Source: an uncultured Acetatifactor sp. (GTDB lineage: Bacteria > Bacillota > Clostridia > Lachnospirales > Lachnospiraceae). From it: DNA of 64,000 nucleotides. The position numbers were made by a program, and so were the translations under genes. This document shows, piece by piece, positions 48,524 through 56,067 of this stretch (position 1 is the stretch's first letter; the number at the start of each line of letters is the position of its first letter). A model generated the notes under the pieces. That model was not told where the DNA came from. It saw only the letters and a program-made list of their open reading frames with translations, and ran no database searches. The stretch is from contig CAJGCP010000008.1 of assembly GCA_904501885.1 (NCBI GenBank), positions 13,037 through 77,036 of the forward strand, in the 5' to 3' direction.

Positions 48524-49813
48524 ATGGCATTATATCAGGATTTAGACAGAGAAACTCTGTTAGAAATGAAAGCAAAATTAGAGAAGGAATATGCAGATGT
48601 GAAGGGCAGGGGCCTGAAACTGGATATGTCCAGAGGTAAGCCCGGTGCATCTCAGTTGGCGCTTACCATGCCTATGTTGGATGTGATTAACAGTCACTCT
48701 GATATGCACACCAAGTTGGGAAATGATACCCGTAACTACGGTGATCTGGATGGTATCGGGGAATGTAGAAGATTGCTCGCCGGTATGATGGGCGTGGAAA
48801 AGGACAATGTAGTAGTTTGTGGAAATTCTAGTTTGAATATTATGTACGATAGTATTGCCCGTTCCATGACTCATGGCGTGAACGGATGTACTCCCTGGTG
48901 TAAACAGGAGAAGGTGCGTTTCCTTTGTCCTGTGCCCGGATACGACAGACATTTCAAAATCACGGAATATTTCGGTATTGAGATGATTAATATTCCTCTG
49001 CACGAGGATGGCCCGGATATGGATATGGTGGAAGAGTACGTGAACAATGACCCTACCGTGAAGGGCATTTGGTGCGTGCCGAAGTATGCGAATCCCACTG
49101 GAATTTCATATTCCGATGAGACGGTACTTCGTTTTGCTCATCTGAAACCCGCGGCGGAAGATTTTCGAATTTATTGGGATGATGCTTATTCCTTGCATCA
49201 TTTATATAAAGATAAAAAAGACCGAGTGAAGAATATTTTAGAAGCATGTGAGCAGGCAGGCAATCCGGATATGGTTTATATTTTTGCCTCCACCTCCAAG
49301 ATTTCCTTCCCCGGAGCAGGTGTGGCTGCCATTGCTTCTTCCTTGAAGAACTTAGAGTATATTGAAGGCCAGATGACCATCCAGACCATCGGTCATGATA
49401 AAATCAATCAGCTCCGCCATGCCCGTTTTTTCAAAGACATTCAAGGCCTGAAGGAGCATATGTCTAAGCATGCGGATTTGTTGCGCCCCAAGTTTGAGGC
49501 GGTGCTTTCTGCGCTGGATAAGGAATTGTCCGGCACGGGCATTGGTACCTGGACCAAACCCTTGGGAGGATACTTTATTTCCTTCAATGCCATGGAAGGC
49601 TGTGCGAAGGCCATTGTAGCCAAGTGCAAGGAGGCCGGCGTGACCATGACCGGTGCGGGAGCAACTTACCCCTACGGCAAGGATCCCTTAGATAGCAATA
49701 TCCGAATCGCCCCTACCTTTCCTTCTTCTGAAGAAATGGCAATGGCAACGGAGCTTTTTATTCTTTGCGTGAAATTGGTGAGTGTGGAGAAACTGCTGGA
49801 GAAAATGGCATAA
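48524..49813 (+). CDS. Class I/II aminotransferase, MocR-like aminotransferase family (aspartate/aromatic)
   Basis: PLP-dependent aminotransferase of 429 residues in the Aminotran_MocR family, which includes AspB-4-type aspartate aminotransferases. LDMSRGKPGASQLALTMPM opens the protein; YGDLDGIGECRRLLAGMMGV, VCGNSSLNIMYD (PLP phosphate binding) and CPVPGYDRHF follow; KYANPTGISYSDE contains the NPTG element; YWDDAYSLHHL contains the pyridine-ring Asp; and STSKISFPGAG carries the Schiff-base Lys. There is no DNA-binding domain, so it is an enzyme rather than a MocR regulator. ATG 48524 follows GGAGGGAAC. Substrate preference (aspartate, alanine or aromatic) is not resolved. Confidence 0.9.
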   Translation: MALYQDLDRETLLEMKAKLEKEYADVKGRGLKLDMSRGKPGASQLALTMPMLDVINSHSDMHTKLGNDTRNYGDLDGIGECRRLLAGMMGVEKDNVVVCGNSSLNIMYDSIARSMTHGVNGCTPWCKQEKVRFLCPVPGYDRHFKITEYFGIEMINIPLHEDGPDMDMVEEYVNNDPTVKGIWCVPKYANPTGISYSDETVLRFAHLKPAAEDFRIYWDDAYSLHHLYKDKKDRVKNILEACEQAGNPDMVYIFASTSKISFPGAGVAAIASSLKNLEYIEGQMTIQTIGHDKINQLRHARFFKDIQGLKEHMSKHADLLRPKFEAVLSALDKELSGTGIGTWTKPLGGYFISFNAMEGCAKAIVAKCKEAGVTMTGAGATYPYGKDPLDSNIRIAPTFPSSEEMAMATELFILCVKLVSVEKLLEKMA

Positions 49814-49858
49814 GCAAAGATGCTGCCTGAAAAAGCCGCAGGCGGCGATGCTTTTATG

Positions 49859-49887
49859 GCATATCAGGAATGTGGCGCGCATACAAT
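49859..49887 (+). promoter_or_regulatory. Sigma-E-like promoter of spoIIM
   Basis: GCATATC (49859-49865) and CATACAAT (49880-49887) are separated by 14 bases. Both match the mother-cell sigma-E pattern known from Bacillus (GHATATT, 13-15 bases, CATACAHT) almost perfectly; one base of the -35 differs. It lies between the aminotransferase stop and the spoIIM start. Confidence 0.65.
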
Positions 49888-49919
49888 GGATTGTCCTAAG
49901 TAAATCAAGGGGGTCATCC

Positions 49920-50519
49920 GTGTTTATGGCAAAAAGTATGTTACTACGAAAAATAGAAAAACCGATAGCCCTATGGTGTATCGGTTTTTTTGTTGGAATT
50001 CTTTTGACGAATCTGACAAAAGGATTATGGATAGAAGGGGAATTGTTCGATGTAGATTCCCTCTATTATTTGAAATATATGACCATGGACAAAGGGGCAT
50101 ATTTTGGCTTTGTGCTGTGGGAACGCTGGAAGGTGGTGGGAATATTATTGATTTTGGCCACCACATATTTGGGTCATATTGTGGGAAGAGGTGCGGTACT
50201 TTGTTATGGCACGGCATTCGGGGCGTTCCTCTCTGTATTGTCCGTCCGATATGGCGTGAAAGGGTGCCTGTTTGGACTGCTGAGTACCTTCCCGCATTTC
50301 CTGCTTTATGTCCCGGCGTTTGTGTCTCTACTGTTTTTTTGCGAAGAAATATTTTTCCGTATCTATCATAAAAAAGAAGCGCTGGATTGGAAAAATAAAA
50401 AAAGTGTATTGCAGCAGGGGGCACGTTTGACGGGGATTTTGGTTACCATTTTTGCGGGATGTGTATTGGAAGTATATATCAACACACCGCTGATTATGGG
50501 GGTTTTGAAGATATTTTGA
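49920..50519 (+). CDS. spoIIM: Stage II sporulation protein M
   Basis: Mother-cell membrane protein that, with SpoIID and SpoIIP, hydrolyses septal peptidoglycan to drive engulfment. The 199-residue product has about five helices (near 15-30, 60-80, 85-110, 120-145 and 170-190) and fits the family in length. LWCIGFFVGILLTNLTKGLW opens it, a loop with LFDVDSLYYLKY follows, then GRGAVLCYGTAFGAFLSVLSVRYGVKGCLFGLLSTFPHFLLYVPA, a SpoIIM-like core. GTG at 49920 is preferred because GGGGG lies six bases upstream; ATG 49926 is the alternative. A sigma-E-like promoter lies 33 bases upstream, as expected for spoIIM. Confidence 0.85.
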   Translation: MFMAKSMLLRKIEKPIALWCIGFFVGILLTNLTKGLWIEGELFDVDSLYYLKYMTMDKGAYFGFVLWERWKVVGILLILATTYLGHIVGRGAVLCYGTAFGAFLSVLSVRYGVKGCLFGLLSTFPHFLLYVPAFVSLLFFCEEIFFRIYHKKEALDWKNKKSVLQQGARLTGILVTIFAGCVLEVYINTPLIMGVLKIF

Positions 50520-50523
50520 CGAG

Positions 50524-50553
50524 TAACCGTATGGAGTTCCATGCGGTTATTTT
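50524..50553 (+). terminator. spoIIM terminator
   Basis: TAACCGTATGG (50524-50534) pairs with CCATGCGGTTA (50539-50549) with one G-U, loop AGTT, followed by TTTTAAATTG. Confidence 0.75.
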
Positions 50554-50598
50554 AAATTGTGTAAATTGTCCAGATAATTTAGAAAATATAAAATGGTA

Positions 50599-50627
50599 TT
50601 TTCATTATCGAAGATAATTGGTAAAAT
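50599..50627 (+). promoter_or_regulatory. Promoter of the ECF sigma operon
   Basis: TTTTCA (50599-50604) and TAAAAT (50622-50627) with 17-base spacing. An ECF-type autoregulatory promoter (AAC at -35) was not recognised. Confidence 0.35.
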
Positions 50628-50660
50628 CAGGGTAACAGATCAAAATTGGAGACTCCCACT

Positions 50661-51161
50661 ATGAAAGACAAAAGAATACTGAACGAAATCAACGATGAGT
50701 TCGAGGCGTTCTACAAGGAACACTTTAGAACCGTTGCGAAGCATGTGCATCGTAAGGTAAGTAATGAACAAATCGTGGAGGATGTAACACAGGAAACTTT
50801 TTATCTGGCCTTAGTAAAATGGGACCAGGTAAAGAATTCGGATGCGCCTCTGCGATGGTTATATCAAACGGCAAACTATAAACTCCAAGAATTGCAACGC
50901 AAGGCAATCACTCATCCCACGGTTCCTTTGGACGAAGTGGGAGAAATGCCTGTGTCAGAGGATGTAAGCCAACAAATGTCTGAATTAGAGATTGTGGCAA
51001 GCGAGAGTCTGACGAAGGAGGAGTGGGAACTACTGAAGAAGTATCACATCATAGGATACACGGTTGAAGAATTGGCAGAAGAAGCAGGTATCACTGCCAA
51101 CAACATGAGAGTTCGCATATCCAGAGTAACCGGCAAACTGAGAAAGAACATGGAGAGATAG
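50661..51161 (+). CDS. ECF-type RNA polymerase sigma factor
   Basis: A 166-residue sigma-70 family factor of the extracytoplasmic-function group with only regions 2 and 4. Region 2 covers about residues 10-80 (FEAFYKEHFRTVAKHVHRKV, IVEDVTQETFYLALVKW, with the VEDxxQETF core of region 2.2), followed by a linker and region 4 (about 110-160: LTKEEWELLKKYHIIGYTVEELAEEAGITANNMRVRISRVTGKLRK), a clear helix-turn-helix. ATG 50661 with GGAG nine bases upstream is the start. The next gene, three bases after its stop, encodes a membrane protein that looks like its anti-sigma factor. Confidence 0.92.
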   Translation: MKDKRILNEINDEFEAFYKEHFRTVAKHVHRKVSNEQIVEDVTQETFYLALVKWDQVKNSDAPLRWLYQTANYKLQELQRKAITHPTVPLDEVGEMPVSEDVSQQMSELEIVASESLTKEEWELLKKYHIIGYTVEELAEEAGITANNMRVRISRVTGKLRKNMER

Positions 51162-51163
51162 AG

Positions 51164-52045
51164 ATGCGTAAGGATAACGAAAAGGACCAGGCTTTTATTG
51201 AAGAAGTAAAGCAAAAACTGGATTGGTACATAAACGACGCCCCAGCCGATGAGTATGACGAAAAAGCAGTGGCTTCATTGGAATACTTGTTGGAAACCTT
51301 AGAACCCACCGATGATTTCAAAGTGGACGAAGAAAAGGCGTGGGTCGAATTTAAAAAATATGTCTCAGAGAGACAAATACATAACGAAAAGAAAGGAGAG
51401 AATCCCCCTACAACAACCACACAACAAAAAGGCCCCGCCTTTCTTTTCCGCCACAAGGGCTTGGTGGCAGCAGCAATATTGGTGCTGTTACTTGCTGTAA
51501 GCATCAGCACTTCCTCAGAAGCAGTGCGCGACAACGGCTTCTTCCATTGGATTAAGGAAATGACTGGTGGTAGAAAGATGATTACAGTGCCGGAGGATAT
51601 TGGAGCAAGTGTAAAATCAGAACCTAGTATAATAATCACGGATCGTAACGAAATTCCTGACGAGTGGCAGGAATGGAGTGAGATTGAATCCGGGATCACC
51701 TCTGAAATAGGGGGTGAATGGAAGTATATAGAAGTGCAGAAATATGTCAATAGAACAGAGGCCCGTAGCCATTATAATTATAACAATCATCATGTGGTTG
51801 TTGGGATTTTAGATTATACAAACGCAGTCATGCAGTCGACTGAGAGATATGATAAGTTTGATTGTAGCAGTGTTAAAAAGATTGAAGATGAAGAATTCTA
51901 TGTAAGTGAAATTCATGAGGATAATGTTGTTTTATATAGAATCGATTTTTTTGAGGATAATTATAGATGCTATGTTATTGGAGCAGAGAGTGTATTGGAT
52001 AAATTGGAAGAACTAGTAGTAAAATATAAGAAAAAAATTAATTAA
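51164..52045 (+). CDS. Membrane-bound anti-sigma-like protein with DUF4367-type C-terminal domain
   Basis: Probable partner of the ECF sigma factor encoded directly upstream. The 293 residues have a cytoplasmic, acidic N-terminal part (about 1-95: VKQKLDWYINDAPADEYDEKAV...), a single membrane helix (about 100-117: GLVAAAILVLLLAVSIST), and an extracellular domain (about 118-293) with features of DUF4367 (IIITDRNEIPDEWQEW, YNNHHVVVGILDYTNAV, YRIDFFEDNYRCYVIG). The classic zinc-binding HxxxCxxC of ZAS anti-sigma factors is absent, so sigma binding is inferred from position and topology. The C-terminal half is AT-rich. Its signal is unknown. Confidence 0.75.
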   Translation: MRKDNEKDQAFIEEVKQKLDWYINDAPADEYDEKAVASLEYLLETLEPTDDFKVDEEKAWVEFKKYVSERQIHNEKKGENPPTTTTQQKGPAFLFRHKGLVAAAILVLLLAVSISTSSEAVRDNGFFHWIKEMTGGRKMITVPEDIGASVKSEPSIIITDRNEIPDEWQEWSEIESGITSEIGGEWKYIEVQKYVNRTEARSHYNYNNHHVVVGILDYTNAVMQSTERYDKFDCSSVKKIEDEEFYVSEIHEDNVVLYRIDFFEDNYRCYVIGAESVLDKLEELVVKYKKKIN

Positions 52046-52126
52046 AATATTTTGTAATAAAAGGTCTGGAAATGTCATATATAAATAGAGGACAAATTCC
52101 TCAACAAAAATAGGAGGGTGTAGCAA

Positions 52127-52630
52127 ATGAAAAAAACAATTAAAGCTGTGTTATGTACGATATTAGCAATGGGCCTTTTACTTGGAGGAGTGAATACTTA
52201 TACTGTACAGGTATATGCAGCAGAGGAAGTAGGCGCAACAAAAAATGTGGATGTATTGGATGTTGAACTGATGGATTTATCGGGGGTAAAACCGTCGGTA
52301 AATAATACGAGAACAGCATTAACAGGTTGTGAGATCCTGTTTAGTAAAAACTCTTCTGGTTTGCATATAGAAATTACCACCGGATGTGCAAATGGTATGG
52401 CATCCTACCTTGGTGTAAAGGATATCAAGATTGAAAAAAAGGTTTGGTATGGTTGGCAAACCATTGCAACTGCGGCAGGTGCACAGCAGAGCAATTGCTC
52501 CATTATGGGACTCCAGTTTGATTATGCTAACGTTACCGCAGGGGAAACCTATCGTATCACATGCGTACACTACGGTGACTACGATGGATATCATGAGTTA
52601 GCAAATAATACAGGTGCATTTGTTTACTAA
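52127..52630 (+). CDS. Secreted protein of unknown function next to the ECF sigma module
   Basis: A 167-residue exported protein: MKKTIKAVLCTILAMGLLLGGV is a signal peptide and VYAAEE a likely cleavage site (around residue 32). The mature part has no recognised family but shows a beta-rich pattern (CEILFSKNSSGLHIEITTGC, KIEKKVWYGWQTIATAAGAQQSNCSIMG, TYRITCVHYGDYDGYHELANNTGAF) reminiscent of small secreted beta-sandwich proteins of Lachnospiraceae (DUF6147-like); I could not confirm it. Three to four Cys suggest disulfide possibilities. GGAGGGTG precedes the ATG. It lies 80 bases after the anti-sigma gene and could be a target of that sigma factor. Confidence 0.7.
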   Translation: MKKTIKAVLCTILAMGLLLGGVNTYTVQVYAAEEVGATKNVDVLDVELMDLSGVKPSVNNTRTALTGCEILFSKNSSGLHIEITTGCANGMASYLGVKDIKIEKKVWYGWQTIATAAGAQQSNCSIMGLQFDYANVTAGETYRITCVHYGDYDGYHELANNTGAFVY

Positions 52631-52637
52631 TAAATAA

Positions 52638-52922
52638 ATGGTCTTACCGGCCATCAGAAGGGAGGAATGGGCCATTTATTACGTCTATTTCTACAATGAC
52701 CTCATTAAAAAGGCAGGTTATGACCCGCAGAAGGCGCTTTTGCACGTGGTGCTGAGCACCTGCGAGGGAACTCGCCAGTATGAGGGCGTTCCGGAAGAAG
52801 TGTGGTACATATTAAGGTCCAAACACACTCCCGAGCAGTACTTCCGCAGACATATCTGCGGGAAATATAGAGAGACAGTACTACATAAAGACGGAAGTCT
52901 TACAGTAGTACATGACATATAA
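52638..52922 (+). CDS. KTSC-like small protein with uncertain start
   Basis: A 94-codon frame whose C-terminal half (TRQYEGVPEEVWYILRSKHTPEQYFRRHICGKY) resembles the KTSC domain, a small family of unknown function with the pattern YxYxGVPxxVxxxL...F...I...Y. The first codons from ATG 52638 lack a ribosome site, while AAGGGAGG (52660-52667) lies in frame inside, about eight bases before an ATT codon at 52674; translation may therefore begin at a rare start or the 5' end may be damaged. It lies seven bases after the secreted-protein gene. Function unknown. Confidence 0.5.
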   Translation: MVLPAIRREEWAIYYVYFYNDLIKKAGYDPQKALLHVVLSTCEGTRQYEGVPEEVWYILRSKHTPEQYFRRHICGKYRETVLHKDGSLTVVHDI

Positions 52923-53036
52923 AAACTGAATATTGAAGTCCATAAGATACATGGACAAATTACTTTGTTATATCACTCCGCTTGAAGGGAACGTCAGCGG
53001 CTTGATATATAGAAAAAGGGGAATATGAACGTGGGG

Positions 53037-53074
53037 ATTGCTGTAGTCGTTTGGCTACAGCAATTTCTCGTTTT
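53037..53074 (+). terminator. Terminator before the pyrH operon
   Basis: ATTGCTGTAG (53037-53046) and CTACAGCAAT (53055-53064) form a perfect 10-bp stem with an eight-base loop, followed by TTCTCGTTTT. Confidence 0.7.
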
Positions 53075-53113
53075 AGAGCAATTTCATTTTAGGAAGTTTT
53101 TATAAGTTTGGTC

Positions 53114-53142
53114 TTTTCCAGAAAAAAGGAATGTGCTATACT
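53114..53142 (+). promoter_or_regulatory. Promoter of the pyrH-frr-uppS-cdsA-dxr-rseP operon
   Basis: TTTTCC (53114-53119) and TATACT (53137-53142) with 17-base spacing, plus a TGC immediately before the -10 box (extended -10), 31 bases before pyrH. Confidence 0.6.
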
Positions 53143-53172
53143 ATATAAAACAAAAAGTATCGGGAGGCCCTT

Positions 53173-53868
53173 ATGCGTAGGATTCTTCTAAAGTTAAGTG
53201 GCGAGGCACTTGCCGGGGATAAAAGATTCGGTTTCGACGAAGCAACCGTGCGAGGCGTCGCATTACAGATTAAGCAGCTGGTAGATGACGGGATGCAAAT
53301 CGGTATCGTTATCGGTGGCGGTAATTTCTGGAGAGGACGTTCCAGTGAGAATATTGACCGGACCAAGGCGGATCAGATTGGTATGCTGGCGACTATTATG
53401 AACTGCATCTATGTATCGGAGATTTTCCGGTCTGTAGGAATGAAGACCAATATTTTGACTCCTTTTGAGTGTGGCTCTTTTACCAAACTTTTCTCAAAGG
53501 ATAGAGCCAACAAATATTTTGAAAAGGGACAGGTGGTTTTCTTTGCAGGAGGCACAGGTCACCCTTACTTTTCCACAGATACCGGCGTGGTGTTGCGCGC
53601 CATTGAGGTGGACGCAGAGTTGATTTTGCTGGCGAAATCCATCGACGGTGTCTACGACGCAGATCCTGCGAAATGCCCGGATGCAAAGAAGTATGATGAA
53701 GTCAGCATCAATGAGGTAATCGAGAAGAATCTGCAGGTGGTGGATATGACCGCTTCCATCCTGGCAAGGGACAACAAGATGCCCATGTGGGTGGTTGGTT
53801 TAAATGGTGAAAACAGCATCGTGGATGCCATGCGTGGAGAGTTCCATGGCACCAAGGTGACAGTATAA
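53173..53868 (+). CDS. pyrH: UMP kinase
   Basis: Phosphorylates UMP to UDP; amino-acid-kinase fold, hexameric. The 231-residue protein starts RRILLKLSGEALAGD, with LKLSGEAL the phosphate-binding segment, then IGIVIGGGNFWRGR, and continues with VFFAGGTGHPYFSTDTGVVLRAIEV and LAKSIDGVYDADP, all diagnostic. Start ATG 53173 has GGGAGGCCCTT upstream. It is first in the conserved operon pyrH-frr-uppS-cdsA-dxr-rseP. Its usual upstream neighbours rpsB and tsf are absent here. Confidence 0.97.
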   Translation: MRRILLKLSGEALAGDKRFGFDEATVRGVALQIKQLVDDGMQIGIVIGGGNFWRGRSSENIDRTKADQIGMLATIMNCIYVSEIFRSVGMKTNILTPFECGSFTKLFSKDRANKYFEKGQVVFFAGGTGHPYFSTDTGVVLRAIEVDAELILLAKSIDGVYDADPAKCPDAKKYDEVSINEVIEKNLQVVDMTASILARDNKMPMWVVGLNGENSIVDAMRGEFHGTKVTV

Positions 53869-53891
53869 ATTGGAAAGAGGAGACAGAGACT

Positions 53892-54443
53892 ATGGACGCA
53901 AGATTACAGCAGTACGAAGATAAGATGAAGAAAGCAATCGAATTTTTACAGGCAGATTTCGCCACCATTCGTGCGGGACGTGCAAATCCCCATGTTTTGG
54001 ATAAAATCCGTGTGGATTATTATGGCACCCCCACCCCTGTACAGCAGGTGGGCAATGTGACCGTTCCTGAGGCGAGAATCCTGCAGATTGCACCCTGGGA
54101 TAAATCCATGTTGAAGGCTATCGAGAAGGCAATTATGACTTCTGATTTGGGCATCAATCCTTCCAACGATGGTACCGTAATCCGTCTGATTTTCCCGGAG
54201 GTTACCGAAGAGCGCAGAAAAGACCTGGTAAAGGATGTGAAGAAGAAAGCAGAGGACGGCAAGGTAGCCATCCGTAACATCCGTAGAGATGCAAACGATG
54301 CCATGAAGAAATTGGGCAAAGAGGGTGTTTCCGAAGACGAAGTTAAAGATTTGGAAGACCAGATTCAGAAGATGACAGACAAGTTCATCAAAGAAGTAGA
54401 TGTTTGTATGGAAGCAAAATCAAAAGAGATTATGACAGTATAA
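53892..54443 (+). CDS. frr: Ribosome recycling factor
   Basis: Splits post-termination ribosomes together with EF-G. The 183-residue length is standard. Landmarks: YEDKMKKAIEFLQADFATIRAGRANPHVLDKIRVDYYGTPTPVQQVGNV, the long helix with RAGRANP, and IRRDANDAMKKLGKE with the RRDAND element near the C-terminus. Ribosome site GAAAGAGGAGACAG precedes ATG 53892. Lies 23 bases after pyrH. Confidence 0.97.
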   Translation: MDARLQQYEDKMKKAIEFLQADFATIRAGRANPHVLDKIRVDYYGTPTPVQQVGNVTVPEARILQIAPWDKSMLKAIEKAIMTSDLGINPSNDGTVIRLIFPEVTEERRKDLVKDVKKKAEDGKVAIRNIRRDANDAMKKLGKEGVSEDEVKDLEDQIQKMTDKFIKEVDVCMEAKSKEIMTV

Positions 54444-54505
54444 AACATAGGGGAGTGGGAACAACCGCTCCCCAAAGTATTACATGGGGATGGAAAGGGT
54501 TGCCT

Positions 54506-55225
54506 ATGAACGCTGAATTAAAAATACCGGAACATATCGCTATCATATTGGATGGAAACGGCAGATGGGCCAAGGCCAAGGGGATGCCCCGCAACTATGG
54601 CCACGTGCAGGGCGCAAAGACTGTGGAGGTGATTTGCGAAGAAGCTTACAAAATGGGCGTGCAATACCTGACGGTATATGCCTTTTCCACAGAAAATTGG
54701 AATCGTCCCAAGGATGAAGTGGATGCTCTGATGAAACTGTTGCGCAATTATATGCAAAACTGTATTAAGACGGCCCAGAAGAACCGTATGTGTGTCCGTG
54801 TGATTGGTGACAAAACCAGACTGGACGAGGATATTCAGAAAAGAATCGCGGAGCTGGAAGCGGCCACCAAGGACAACGACGGACTGCATTTTCAGATTGC
54901 CATCAATTACGGTGGCAGGGACGAATTGCGCCGGGCAGTGCAAAAAGTAAGCGAGCAGGTGGCACAGGGAGAACTGGCGGCTGAGGATGTGACGGAAGGT
55001 GTTATTGAAGCGGCTATGGATACAGCAGGCATCCCGGATCCTGATTTATTGATCCGCACCTGCAATGAGCAGAGAATTTCCAATTTCCTTCTATGGCAGT
55101 TGGCATATACAGAGTTTTATTTTACCCCCGTGGCATGGCCGGATTTTTCAAAAGAAGAGTTGGAAAAAGCAATTGAGGCATATAATCATAGAGACAGAAG
55201 ATATGGCGGGCTGAAGGAGGAGTAG
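54506..55225 (+). CDS. uppS: Isoprenyl transferase (undecaprenyl diphosphate synthase)
   Basis: Makes the C55 lipid carrier for cell-wall synthesis by cis-prenyl elongation. The 239-residue protein starts at ATG 54506 after GGAAAGGG; the frame is open into frr but that region is overlap. HIAIILDGNGRWAKAKGMPRNYGHVQG contains the catalytic Asp in DGNGRWA and the HxxG element; YLTVYAFSTENWNRP contains the substrate Ser-Glu-Asn-Trp-Arg-like motif; PDPDLLIRTCNEQRISNFLLWQLAYTEFYF completes the site with the RT-x-(S/E)-(Q/E)-R-(L/I)-S-N-F-L-L-W-Q motif. Confidence 0.96.
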   Translation: MNAELKIPEHIAIILDGNGRWAKAKGMPRNYGHVQGAKTVEVICEEAYKMGVQYLTVYAFSTENWNRPKDEVDALMKLLRNYMQNCIKTAQKNRMCVRVIGDKTRLDEDIQKRIAELEAATKDNDGLHFQIAINYGGRDELRRAVQKVSEQVAQGELAAEDVTEGVIEAAMDTAGIPDPDLLIRTCNEQRISNFLLWQLAYTEFYFTPVAWPDFSKEELEKAIEAYNHRDRRYGGLKEE

Positions 55226-55229
55226 CAGT

Positions 55230-56051
55230 ATGTTTTGGAAGAGATTGGCCAGTGGCGCAGTATTGCTGGTCCTTGCGATTGGCACCATATTTGTAGGTGG
55301 GATTCCCTTGTTGGTTTTATTGGGCGTGGCATCGGCTATTGCATTCCGGGAGTTGACCAAGGCGCTGAAGTGTGCCACCAATGAGAAAAAATGTAACGGA
55401 ATAGAATACCTGGGCATCTTAGGAGTCACAATTTATTATATCCTCTTGGGCTGGAAACCGGAAGCAACCACGCTTCTTTTGGCCATTGTGGGGATGCTGA
55501 TGTCCCTGCTGTTTGTGTATGTGGTTACCTTCCCCAAGTATCGTTGTGAGCAGGTGATGGCGTCGTTTATGGCGTTCTTTTATGGGCCGGTGCTGTTGTC
55601 CTTCGTATATTTGACCCGTGCCAGCGAGAATGGATTTTATCTAGCATGGATGATATTGATTAGTTCTTGGGGCAGTGATACCTGTGCCTATGTGGTGGGG
55701 ATGCTGTTTGGCAAGAAAAAGATTTTCCCAAATCTTAGTCCGAAGAAGTCTTTAGAGGGCTGTATCGGTGGTCTCCTGGGGTGTGCCGGTTTGGGATGGT
55801 TGTACGGACGTTTCTTTTTGGAAACCTACGCAGGATATGAGAAGGCTGCCTGGGCTGTGGTGTTGATTTGCGTGGGCGGTGCAGTGATGAGCATGATCGG
55901 TGATTTGGCCGCATCTGCCATTAAGAGAAATCAGGAAATCAAAGATTACGGGACATTGATTCCCGGACATGGAGGCGTGATGGACCGCATCGACAGTATG
56001 GTGGTTACCGCACCCATGGTATACCTTTTGACTCTTTTGACTTTAGTCTGA
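55230..56051 (+). CDS. cdsA: Phosphatidate cytidylyltransferase
   Basis: Membrane enzyme making CDP-diacylglycerol, the precursor of phosphatidylglycerol and cardiolipin; it feeds the pgsA product at 39371. The 273-residue protein has about seven to eight helices. The diagnostic C-terminal signature is present as GDLAASAIKRNQEIKDYGTLIPGHGGVMDRIDSM (S-x-x-K-R-x(4)-K-D-x-x-x-x-x-P-G-H-G-G-x-x-D-R-x-D), and an upstream element reads SWGSDTCAYVVGMLFGKKKIFPNLSPKKSLEG. AAGGAGGAGTAGCAGT precedes ATG 55230. Confidence 0.96.
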   Translation: MFWKRLASGAVLLVLAIGTIFVGGIPLLVLLGVASAIAFRELTKALKCATNEKKCNGIEYLGILGVTIYYILLGWKPEATTLLLAIVGMLMSLLFVYVVTFPKYRCEQVMASFMAFFYGPVLLSFVYLTRASENGFYLAWMILISSWGSDTCAYVVGMLFGKKKIFPNLSPKKSLEGCIGGLLGCAGLGWLYGRFFLETYAGYEKAAWAVVLICVGGAVMSMIGDLAASAIKRNQEIKDYGTLIPGHGGVMDRIDSMVVTAPMVYLLTLLTLV

Positions 56052-56067
56052 TATCAGAGGTGAAGTG

